Source of the DNA: Dactylosporangium siamense
GTDB taxonomy: Bacteria > Actinomycetota > Actinomycetes > Mycobacteriales > Micromonosporaceae
Reading direction: 5' to 3'
NCBI RefSeq assembly: GCF_016862795.1
Contig: NZ_BONQ01000160.1
Span: 1-40,343 of the forward strand
Length of the DNA: 40,343 bases
Of the stretch, positions 1 to 6,690 are shown in pieces. Both the position numbers and the translations under genes were made by a program. The first letter of the stretch is position 1. Each line of letters opens with the position of its first letter. Under the pieces are notes generated by a model. The model saw only the letters and a program-made list of their open reading frames with translations, was not told the DNA's origin and made no database searches.

Positions 1-55
1 TGACCCAACACTGTTCCTCCGATGACCGGCCCGAGACGCTTCGCTGGCCGGTCAT
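1..55. repeat. Dispersed hairpin repeat, copy A (left edge)
   Basis: Positions 22-31 (ATGACCGGCC) and 46-55 (GGCCGGTCAT) form a perfect 10-bp inverted repeat around a 14-nt loop. The same stem, a loop differing by one base, and similar sequence before it recur at 28085-28118. The stop codon of the GH13 gene (complement of 52-54) lies inside the right arm, so the element probably also works as that gene's terminator. Bases 1-21 resemble the upstream part of the 28-kb copies, so the element may continue left of the window. Confidence 0.75.
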
Positions 56-1674
56 GCCCTGATCCAGGCGGTCGTGTCGGGCGGCAGGCTGCCGTCGGCG
101 GCGAGGTCCCCGCTGGCGAGCAGCACCTCCCCCGGCGGCAGCGGCGCGGGCACCTGACCGAAGTTGGTGATCACCCGGATCCCGCCGTTGCGGAAGTCGA
201 CCAGATCCTCGCCTTCACCGGTGCCCCACTGCAGGACGCCGCGGCCGAGCTGGTGGGTCCGGCGCAGGCGCAGCGCCTCGGTGTAGAGCGACAGGGTCGA
301 GCCCGGCACGCCACGCTCGGCGTCGGCGGCGAACCGTCCCCAGTCGGCGGGCTGCGGCAGCCATGCGGCGGAGCCCGGGCCGAAGCCGAACGACGGCGCG
401 GCGGCCTCCCACGGCACCGGCACGCGGCAGCCGTCGCGGCCCCGCACCTCATGCTTGGAGCGGAACCAGGTCGGGTCCTGCCGCTCGTCGTCGGGCAGCG
501 TGGTGTGCTCCGGCAGGCCGAGCTCCTCCCCCTGGTAGAGGTAGGCGGAGCCGGGCAGCGACAGCATCAGCATCGTGGCGGCCCGGGCCCGGCGCAGGCC
601 GAGCGCCTCGTCCGGCTGCGCGTCGCCGACGCCGATGCCGCCCTGGGTGCTGTAGCCGGCCTCGAAGCCGAGGCGGGACGCGTGCCGCACGACGTCGTGG
701 TTGGACAGCACCCAGGTGCACACCGCGCCGACGGGCGCGACGCCCTCGATCGACTCGACGATCGCCGCGCGCTGGTCGGTGGCGGTCCACGGGGCCATCA
801 GGTAGCTGAAGTTGAACGCCTGGTGCATCTCGTCGGGGCGGATGTAGCGCGCCATCCGCTCGGCCGGCGACACCCACGCCTCGCCGACCATCATCCGGTC
901 GCCCTCGTAGGAGTCCAGGACCCGCCGCCACTCGCGGTAGATGTCGTGGACGCCGTCCTGGTCCCACATCGGCGGGGTGCGGTGCTCCGCGCCCGGGCTG
1001 GTGATCGGCACCTGCGCCTCGGTCCAGTCGGGCAGGCCGCTCTCCTTGATGAGGCCGTGCGCGACGTCGACCCGGAAGCCGTCGACGCCCCGGTCCAACC
1101 AGAACCGCAGCACGTCGATGAACATCTGCCGGACCTCGGGCAGGTCCCAGTTGAGGTCGGGCTGGCTGCTGTCGAACAGGTGCAGGTACCACTCGCCGTC
1201 CGGGACGCGGGTCCAGGCGGGGCCGCCGAAGACGCTCTGCCAGCCGTTGGGCGGCTGTTCCCCGTCGGGACCGAGGCCTTTGCGGAAGTGGTAGCGCTCC
1301 CGTTTGGTGCTTCCCGGACCGGCCGTGAGGGCCTCCTGGAACCACACGTGGTCGCTGGAGGTGTGGTTGGGCACCAGGTCGACGACGACCCGCAGGCCGC
1401 GGGCCTTCGCCGCGGCGACCAGGGCGTCGAAGTCCTCCAGGGTGCCGAACCGGGGGTCGACGTCACGGTAGTCGGCGACGTCGTACCCCGCGTCGTGCTG
1501 CGGCGAGGGGTAGAACGGCGACATCCACAGCGCGTCGACGCCCAGGTCGGCGAGGTGGTCGAGGCGCGACGTGATGCCGCGCAGGTCCCCCATGCCGTCA
1601 CCGTCCGCGTCCGCGAACGAGCGTGGGTATACCTGATAGATCACGGCATCACGCCACCAGACCAGCGAACTCAC
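52..1674 (-). CDS. aglA: GH13 alpha-glucosidase (oligo-1,6-glucosidase/AglA type)
   Basis: The 540-residue product is a glycoside hydrolase family 13 enzyme with the classic order of conserved regions: DLVPNHT near residue 99, GFRVDVAHG with nucleophile Asp203, VGEAW with acid/base Glu265, and SNHD with Asp327. There is no signal peptide, so it acts in the cytoplasm, presumably cleaving imported alpha-glucosides to glucose. It is the last gene of the sugar ABC operon. Its GTG start overlaps the stop of the upstream permease gene by four bases (GTGA), which suggests translational coupling. The length fits the oligo-1,6-glucosidase/alpha-glucosidase group. The exact substrate (maltose, isomaltose, trehalose or sucrose) cannot be read from the motifs. 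Confidence 0.93.
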   Translation of the reverse strand: MSSLVWWRDAVIYQVYPRSFADADGDGMGDLRGITSRLDHLADLGVDALWMSPFYPSPQHDAGYDVADYRDVDPRFGTLEDFDALVAAAKARGLRVVVDLVPNHTSSDHVWFQEALTAGPGSTKRERYHFRKGLGPDGEQPPNGWQSVFGGPAWTRVPDGEWYLHLFDSSQPDLNWDLPEVRQMFIDVLRFWLDRGVDGFRVDVAHGLIKESGLPDWTEAQVPITSPGAEHRTPPMWDQDGVHDIYREWRRVLDSYEGDRMMVGEAWVSPAERMARYIRPDEMHQAFNFSYLMAPWTATDQRAAIVESIEGVAPVGAVCTWVLSNHDVVRHASRLGFEAGYSTQGGIGVGDAQPDEALGLRRARAATMLMLSLPGSAYLYQGEELGLPEHTTLPDDERQDPTWFRSKHEVRGRDGCRVPVPWEAAAPSFGFGPGSAAWLPQPADWGRFAADAERGVPGSTLSLYTEALRLRRTHQLGRGVLQWGTGEGEDLVDFRNGGIRVITNFGQVPAPLPPGEVLLASGDLAADGSLPPDTTAWIRA

Positions 1675-2624
1675 CCCTTGACTCCACCGGCCAGCAGGCC
1701 GCGAACGAAATATCTCTGCAGTGACAGGAACACGATGATCGGGATGACCATCGAGACGAACGCCCCGGAGGTCAGCCGCTGCCAGTCGTTGCCCCGGGTG
1801 CCGGCCAGCTCGGCCAGCCGGACCGTCAGCGGCCGGGTGTCCGGACCGGAGGTGAACACCAACGCCACCAGAAGATCATTCCAGATCCACAGGAACTGGA
1901 AGATCGTCAGGGACGCCAGCGCCGGCGTGATGAGCGGCAGGACGATCCGCCGGAACGTCATCGCCGGTCCCGCGCCGTCGACCCGGGCCGCCTCGAACAG
2001 GTCCTTCGGCAGCTCGGACATGAAGTTGTGCAGCAGGAACACGCCGAGCGGCAGGCCGAAGCAGGTGTGTGCGAACCACACGGCGAAGAAGCCGCCGCCC
2101 CACTCGGTGTAGTCACCCAGGATCTGCAGCAGCGGGATGAGCGCCATCTGCAGCGGCACGATCTGCAGCGTGAACACGCCGATGAAGATCCAGTCCCGGC
2201 CGCGGAAGTTGAGCCAGGACAGCGCGTACGCGGCCATCGCCGCCAGGGTGACCGAGAACACCACGGCCGGCACGGTGATGGTGAGCGAGTTGACGAAGTA
2301 GCTCGCCAGCCGGCCGGAGGTCGCCGAGGTCCCGAACACGACCTCGTTGTAGTTGTCCAGGGTCAGGCTGGGGTTGGTGAAGAACTTCCACCAGCCCGTG
2401 GTCTTGATGTCGTTCTCGGGGCGCAGCGACGACACGAACAGACCGAACGTGGGGATCGTCCAGAGGATCGCGATGATGATCGACACGACGCTGGCCGTGC
2501 GCGAGGTGAGCTTGCGCCGGACCCGGCCGGCCATCGTGTTCGCGGGGACCTCACCGCTCTTGTAGCGCGGGCCGGCCTCGGGCGCGTTGTCGTCTTTGCC
2601 CTTTTCGAGGGAAATGTTGCTCAT
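1671..2624 (-). CDS. Sugar ABC transporter permease, MalG-like
   Basis: This 317-residue membrane protein has about six hydrophobic segments after a charged N-terminus of about 40 residues. The MalG-type EAA loop is visible as EAARVDGAGPAMTFRRIVLP, the coupling site for the ATPase. It should form a heterodimeric channel with the MalF-like protein encoded just upstream. It overlaps that gene by ATGA and the GH13 gene by GTGA, so all three are tightly coupled. The substrate is inferred to be an alpha-glucoside from the operon enzyme. No ATPase gene lies in the operon; actinomycetes commonly energise such importers with a shared MsiK-type ATPase encoded elsewhere. Confidence 0.92.
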   Translation of the reverse strand: MSNISLEKGKDDNAPEAGPRYKSGEVPANTMAGRVRRKLTSRTASVVSIIIAILWTIPTFGLFVSSLRPENDIKTTGWWKFFTNPSLTLDNYNEVVFGTSATSGRLASYFVNSLTITVPAVVFSVTLAAMAAYALSWLNFRGRDWIFIGVFTLQIVPLQMALIPLLQILGDYTEWGGGFFAVWFAHTCFGLPLGVFLLHNFMSELPKDLFEAARVDGAGPAMTFRRIVLPLITPALASLTIFQFLWIWNDLLVALVFTSGPDTRPLTVRLAELAGTRGNDWQRLTSGAFVSMVIPIIVFLSLQRYFVRGLLAGGVKG

Positions 2625-3619
2625 CGGATCTCCGCTCGCTTCCGCAGCTGCCGGGCCTGGTACACGACGACCGGCACGACGAGCAGGAACAGCACGACGG
2701 CGAGCGCGGCGCCGCGGCCCTCACCGTTGGGGTCGTCACTCAGCCGGAACGCCTGGTTGTACATCTCGAAGGCGAGCACGCTGCTCTTGAAGTTGCCGTT
2801 GGTCGACGTCCGGACGATGTCGAAGACCTTCAGCGTGGCGATGGTGATGGTGATGGTGACCACCACGACCGCCGGCCGGATGCTCGGCATCGTGACCCGC
2901 CAGAACATCTGCCACGGGCTGGCGCCGTCGAGCCGGGCGGCCTCGACGATCTCGGCGGGGATCGCCTTGATCGCGGCGGACAGGATCACCATCGCGAAGC
3001 CGGCCTGGATCCAGATCATCATGACGATCATGTAGAACGTGTTGCTCGGCGAGCTGGTGAGGAACTGCTGCGGTTCCATGCCCAGCCAGACCAGGATCTG
3101 GTTCAGCAGACCGATCTGCTCCTGGTCCGCCTCACGGAACGCGTAGATGAACTTCCAGATGATGGTGGCGCCGACCAGCGAGATCGCCATCGGCATGAAG
3201 ATGAGCGACTTGGCGATGCCCTCGCCGCGGGCCTTGTCGACCAGCACCGCGTAGATCAGGCCGAACGCCGTGGCCAGCAACGGCACGCACACCACCCAGA
3301 ACAGGGTGTTGCGCAGCATGATGAGCGTGTCGTCGTTGGTGACGATCCAGGTGTAGTTGTCCAACCCCACGAACTTGCCGCGGGTGTTGTTGTAGAACGA
3401 CAGCGTCACCGTGCGGATCAGCGGGTAGACCAGGCCGATCGCGAGCAGGATGAGCGCCGGGCCGAGGAAGCCGAACATATGCAGGCGTTCCTTGCCCTTC
3501 CCCCACCGGGGCAGGATGTCGAGCACGAACAGAAGGCCGCCGACCACGGCGACGAAACCGCCGATGAACAGCAGCGCCGGCCAGATCTTCGCGACGTCTT
3601 CGGAGAAGTCATAGTCCAT
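2621..3619 (-). CDS. Sugar ABC transporter permease, MalF-like
   Basis: This 332-residue protein has an N-terminal pair of hydrophobic segments (about residues 13-35 and 48-70), then the usual carbohydrate-permease core. The EAA loop reads EAARLDGASPWQMFWRVTMP. It is the partner of the MalG-like permease and takes substrate from the binding lipoprotein encoded upstream. It lies second in the operon, 69 bp after the binding-protein gene, and a strong hairpin sits in that gap. Its stop overlaps the next start (ATGA). Confidence 0.92.
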   Translation of the reverse strand: MDYDFSEDVAKIWPALLFIGGFVAVVGGLLFVLDILPRWGKGKERLHMFGFLGPALILLAIGLVYPLIRTVTLSFYNNTRGKFVGLDNYTWIVTNDDTLIMLRNTLFWVVCVPLLATAFGLIYAVLVDKARGEGIAKSLIFMPMAISLVGATIIWKFIYAFREADQEQIGLLNQILVWLGMEPQQFLTSSPSNTFYMIVMMIWIQAGFAMVILSAAIKAIPAEIVEAARLDGASPWQMFWRVTMPSIRPAVVVVTITITIATLKVFDIVRTSTNGNFKSSVLAFEMYNQAFRLSDDPNGEGRGAALAVVLFLLVVPVVVYQARQLRKRAEIR

Positions 3620-3638
3620 GGGGGTGTCCTCCGACCGG

Positions 3639-3676
3639 CCGGCTCCGGCGCCGTGGTGCTCTGGCGCCGGAGCCGG
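3639..3676 (-). terminator. Intercistronic hairpin between binding-protein and permease genes
   Basis: Positions 3639-3652 and 3663-3676 are a perfect 14-bp inverted repeat with a 10-nt loop and no T-run. Such hairpins after binding-protein genes usually partly terminate transcription or protect the upstream mRNA, giving more binding protein than permease. The position shows this use is plausible; the effect is inferred. Confidence 0.7.
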
Positions 3677-3688
3677 ACCTTCAGCTGC

Positions 3689-5029
3689 TTACTTGGGCCA
3701 GGTGCTTTCGATGTAGTCCAGCGTCGCCTTGGTGTCCTTGGTGCCGTTGATCCAGTCGGTCATACCGGTCCAGAAGGACTTCGAGCCGACGGCCGCGGGC
3801 ATCAGGTCGGACCCGTCGAACCGGGCCACGGTGGCCGGGTCCTGCAGGATCTTCACCGAGAGCTTGTCGATGGAACCGGTGACCAGGCTGACGTCGAGGT
3901 TCTTGTTGGCCGAGATCCAGTCACCGAGCTTGGCCTTGCTGTTGGCCCACTCGGCGGAGGCGAGGTAGGTCTGCACCTTGACGACCTCTTCGCGGTCCGA
4001 GAAGGCGGAGACGAACTCGCCGGCGACCAGGACCGGCTTGCCCTTGGCGGGGTCCACGGCCGGGAAGTAGAAGGCGAACACGTCGCCGTCCTCGGCCACG
4101 TTCGTGCCCTTCGCCCACTGGTTGGAGTAGAAGTTGGCCTGGCGGTGCAGACCGCACTTCTTGTCCTTGACCGGCAGGCCACCCTCCTGGAAGGAGGTGG
4201 TCACGATGGTCTTCGGGTTACCGACGTACTTGGGGTTCTTCAGGATCGACGCGGTCCGCTCGGCTGCCGACACGATGCGGGGGTCGTTGAACGGGATCGT
4301 GTGGTTGACCCACTGGTCGTACACGTCCGGGCCCTGGTCGCGCAGGACGATGTCCTCGATCCAGTCGGTGGCCGGCCAGCCGGTCGCGTCACCGGACTCG
4401 ATGCCCGCGCACCACGCCTTGATGCCCGTCGCCGCGATGTCGTCGGAGAGCTTGATCATCTCGTCCCACGTGGTGGGGACCTTGTAGCCCTTCTCCTTGA
4501 ACAGCTGCGGCGAGTACCACACCAGCGACTTCACGTTCGCGCCCAGCGGCACGCCGTAGACCTTGCCGTTGACGGTGGCGTACTTGGCCCAGTCCTTCGA
4601 CCAGTTCTTGTCGAGGTTGGCCTTCACCGGCGCGGGCAGCTCCTTGAGCTGACCCTTCGTGGCGAACGAGGCGAGCAGGCCGGGCTGCGGGAAGACCGCG
4701 ATGTCCGGCGGCTGACCTCCGTCGGCACGCACCTTGATCTGGGTCTCGAACTCGCCGGACCCCTCGTACTCGATCTTGATGTTGGTGCACTCCTCGAACT
4801 GCTTCCACGAGGAGGTCAGCTTGTCGGCTTCGGCATCACGGATCGTCGCGTAAATCGAGACGGTCTTCTTCTTGTCGACCTTGTATTGCGCGTACGGCGC
4901 GCACTCGGGTTTGTCGGCGCTGGTTGAGCCGGTGTCACTGCCACTGTCACCGCAAGCGGCGGCGGCGAGTGCCAGCGCGGCCACACCGGCGAGCGCGAAC
5001 GCCCGACGCCGCCTCGAGAGGACAGCCAT
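3689..5029 (-). CDS. Extracellular sugar-binding lipoprotein of an ABC importer
   Basis: The 446-residue product has an n-region rich in Arg, a hydrophobic stretch (residues 10-24) and a lipobox LAAAAC with the lipidated Cys at residue 26, followed by a Ser/Gly/Asp linker. The rest fits solute-binding family 1 proteins for oligosaccharides. The protein would sit on the outer face of the membrane and deliver sugar to the two permeases. It is the first gene of the operon. A near-perfect ribosome binding site (AAAGGAGG) lies 7 bases before the ATG. The promoter region holds a LacI-family operator, so expression is probably induced by the sugar. Confidence 0.93.
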   Translation of the reverse strand: MAVLSRRRRAFALAGVAALALAAAACGDSGSDTGSTSADKPECAPYAQYKVDKKKTVSIYATIRDAEADKLTSSWKQFEECTNIKIEYEGSGEFETQIKVRADGGQPPDIAVFPQPGLLASFATKGQLKELPAPVKANLDKNWSKDWAKYATVNGKVYGVPLGANVKSLVWYSPQLFKEKGYKVPTTWDEMIKLSDDIAATGIKAWCAGIESGDATGWPATDWIEDIVLRDQGPDVYDQWVNHTIPFNDPRIVSAAERTASILKNPKYVGNPKTIVTTSFQEGGLPVKDKKCGLHRQANFYSNQWAKGTNVAEDGDVFAFYFPAVDPAKGKPVLVAGEFVSAFSDREEVVKVQTYLASAEWANSKAKLGDWISANKNLDVSLVTGSIDKLSVKILQDPATVARFDGSDLMPAAVGSKSFWTGMTDWINGTKDTKATLDYIESTWPK

Positions 5030-5102
5030 GGTTAGCCTCCTTTGGCTAGACCCGGTCCGGGCGAACAGCTCCGCCCACGTACCGGTGTGCTGTGTCCCTC
5101 GG

Positions 5103-5132
5103 ATGTAAGCGTTTGCAAGGTCGGTTTGTCGA
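5103..5132 (-). promoter_or_regulatory. Sugar operon promoter with embedded LacI-family operator
   Basis: On the minus strand a -35-like TCGACA (5132-5127) and a -10-like TTACAT (5108-5103) are 18 bp apart. Between and overlapping them, 5104-5117 (TGTAAGCGTTTGCA on the plus strand) matches the symmetric LacI/GalR operator pattern TGnAAnCGnTTnCA at every fixed position. A repressor bound here would block polymerase. The divergent LacI regulator is the obvious candidate. The operator match is strong; the promoter boxes are less certain. Confidence 0.7.
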
Positions 5133-5162
5133 GCCCTTCGGCAGGATTGATCGATAACGAGT

Positions 5163-5209
5163 TAGCAACACGGTGGACATATTGCTGTTGCGCAGAGTGT
5201 TGCTAGCCT
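5163..5209 (+). promoter_or_regulatory. Probable leaderless promoter of the lacI-type gene, with inverted repeat
   Basis: TTGCTG (5182-5187) and TAGCCT (5204-5209) are 16 bp apart and resemble actinobacterial -35/-10 boxes. Only 6 bases separate the -10 from the GTG at 5216, so the transcript may start at or next to the start codon. TAGCAACA (5163-5170) and TGTTGCTA (5198-5205) form a perfect 8-bp inverted repeat that frames the -35 and covers the -10, a possible second regulator site. Confidence 0.5.
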
Positions 5210-5215
5210 CCCCGT

Positions 5216-6244
5216 GTGGCCGACGTTCCCGTGCCCGTGAGCATGGAGGACGTGGCCCGGCTGGCGGGGGTCTCCTCCGCCACCGTGTCACGCACCCTCC
5301 GAGGGCTGCCCAACGTCTCCGACGAGACGCGCGACCGCGTGCTGCAGGCCGCGGCGTCGCTGTCGTACGTCGTGTCCCCGATCGCCTCCCGCCTCGCCAG
5401 CGGCCGCACCCACACGGTCGGGGTGATCGTCCCGTACGCCGCCCGCTGGTTCTTCGGCCAGATCGTCGCCGGCGCCGAGTCCGTGCTGCGCGAGCACGGC
5501 CTGGACCTGCTGCTGTACAACATCGGTGATGTCGCCGCCCGGCAACGCTTCTTCGGCCAGCTCCCCCTGCGCCGCCGAGTCGACGCCGTCCTCGTCGTCG
5601 CCATGCAGTTCACCGACCCCGAGACCGCCGACCTGCGCAGCCTCGGCGTCCCGATCGTCGCCGTCGGTCACGACGTCCCCGGCGCCGGCTGCGTCCGCAT
5701 CGACGACGTGGCGGCGGCCACCTCCGCCATCCAACACCTCCTCGGCCTCGGCCACCGCCGGATCGGGATGATCTCCACGTACGCCGACCAGGCGATGTTC
5801 CTGCCCGTCGCGCACGAACGCCGGCGCGCCTACCTCGACACCCTCACCGCCGCCGGCCTGCCCGTCTGCGACGAACTGGTCATGTCGGTCCCGCACGGCC
5901 TCGACGGCGGCGAACAGGCCATGCGCCGCCTCCTCACCCTCCCCGACCCACCCACCGCCGTCTTCGCCGAATCCGACGAACTCGCCTTCGGCGCCCTTTC
6001 CGCCCTGCGCCGCACCGGCCGGCACGTCTCCGTCATCGGCTTCGACGACCACGAGCTCAGCGCCCTGCTCGACCTCACCACCGTCCGCCAGCGCGTCTTC
6101 GAACAGGGCGTCCTCGCCGCCGGCATGCTCCGCCGCGCCATGACCGTCAGCGACTGGACCCCGGAAGAGCTCCTCATGCCCACCACCCTCGTCCTGCGCG
6201 CCTCAACCTGGCCGGTCGCGGTTAGGACCGCCAGCACCGGGTAG
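5216..6244 (+). CDS. LacI-family transcriptional repressor of the sugar operon
   Basis: The 342-residue protein begins with a LacI helix-turn-helix (about residues 9-30, MEDVARLAGVSSATVSR), a hinge-helix region, then a periplasmic-binding-protein-like effector domain. It diverges from the alpha-glucoside operon and a consensus LacI operator lies in the shared region, so it very probably represses that operon until an inducing sugar binds. I keep the GTG at 5216 because a -10 box sits only 6 bases upstream, which fits a leaderless message. An ATG at 5243 could be an alternative start and would still keep the whole HTH. Confidence 0.93.
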   Translation: MADVPVPVSMEDVARLAGVSSATVSRTLRGLPNVSDETRDRVLQAAASLSYVVSPIASRLASGRTHTVGVIVPYAARWFFGQIVAGAESVLREHGLDLLLYNIGDVAARQRFFGQLPLRRRVDAVLVVAMQFTDPETADLRSLGVPIVAVGHDVPGAGCVRIDDVAAATSAIQHLLGLGHRRIGMISTYADQAMFLPVAHERRRAYLDTLTAAGLPVCDELVMSVPHGLDGGEQAMRRLLTLPDPPTAVFAESDELAFGALSALRRTGRHVSVIGFDDHELSALLDLTTVRQRVFEQGVLAAGMLRRAMTVSDWTPEELLMPTTLVLRASTWPVAVRTASTG

Positions 6245-6292
6245 CTCGCGGCCCGTTGGATTCCTTCGGTAGCACTTCAGGGGGTTAGTGCC

Positions 6293-6430
6293 ATGACCGA
6301 GATGCCGGTGACCTGGGAACAGCCGGACGACGAGCTCGAGGACCTGATCGGCCCCGACACGGACCTGATGGACCAGGAGCCGGAGCAGCCCACACCGACT
6401 GACTTCTTCTGGGAGGACGATGAGGAGTAA
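6293..6430 (+). CDS. Acidic 45-residue microprotein
   Basis: The gene runs from ATG 6293 to TAA 6430, with AGGGGG about 9 bases upstream. The product has 18 Asp/Glu among 45 residues and no Lys or Arg. It ends in an aromatic-acidic tail (DFFWEDDEE). Codon third positions are almost all G or C, like the neighbouring real genes, which supports coding. I recognise no family. Possible roles are a protein-binding or nucleic-acid-mimic peptide, but this is speculation. It lies between the lacI-type gene and tRNA-Lys. Confidence 0.6.
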   Translation: MTEMPVTWEQPDDELEDLIGPDTDLMDQEPEQPTPTDFFWEDDEE

Positions 6431-6465
6431 CGCACCGCACAGGCCGGACGGGGGGTATCTCGTTT

Positions 6466-6493
6466 TTGGGGCCCGGCAAGGGCGTGCTAGAGT
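6466..6493 (+). promoter_or_regulatory. tRNA-Lys promoter
   Basis: TTGGGG (6466-6471) and TAGAGT (6488-6493) are separated by 16 bp. TAGAGT fits the actinobacterial TAnnnT -10 box, and it lies 17 bp before the mature tRNA 5' end. Confidence 0.6.
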
Positions 6494-6510
6494 TTCCTCC
6501 GTTCAGCCAG

Positions 6511-6583
6511 GCGCCGCTAGCTCAACTGGCAGAGCAGCAGACTCTTAATCTGCGGGTTGTAGGTTCAAGTCCTACGCGGCGTA
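6511..6583 (+). tRNA. tRNA-Lys (anticodon CTT)
   Basis: The cloverleaf can be drawn by hand. The acceptor arm is 6511-6517 with 6576-6582 and discriminator A at 6583. The anticodon stem GCAGA/TCTGC is at 6537-6541 and 6549-6553, with loop CTCTTAA carrying anticodon CTT at 6544-6546. The T stem GTAGG/CCTAC is at 6559-6563 and 6571-6575. CCA is not encoded. The 3' part of the gene is the left copy of a 40-bp direct repeat whose other copy lies at 10674. Confidence 0.97.
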
Positions 6584-6608
6584 CGCGACAAAGGCCCAGG
6601 CCACGGCA
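6569..6608 (+). repeat. Direct repeat, tRNA-proximal copy (putative attL)
   Basis: These 40 bases are identical to 10674-10713. They start in the T-loop of tRNA-Lys, run through the tRNA 3' end and enter its terminator. Weaker similarity continues to about 6650. tRNA 3' ends are the standard target of tyrosine integrases, and the element restores the tRNA at one end, as seen here. Confidence 0.85.
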
Positions 6609-6636
6609 CTCCTGCCGGACCTGGGCCCTTTCGCGT
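6583..6636 (+). terminator. tRNA-Lys terminator hairpin
   Basis: Arms 6583-6600 and 6620-6636 pair almost throughout, with core GGCCCAGG/CCTGGGCC. The loop contains a further CGGCA/TGCCG stem (6604-6608 and 6613-6617). The structure directly follows the tRNA. Confidence 0.85.
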
Positions 6637-6690
6637 TGCCGGGCCCGTACAGCCAACCCCGTCGTGCGACGTCGGCGCTCGGGTTGGCGG

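Noticed and set aside
5147-5170. Second LacI-type operator near ATAACGAGTTAGCA
   Set aside because: It cannot be aligned to TGnAAnCGnTTnCA without shifting half of the fixed bases.
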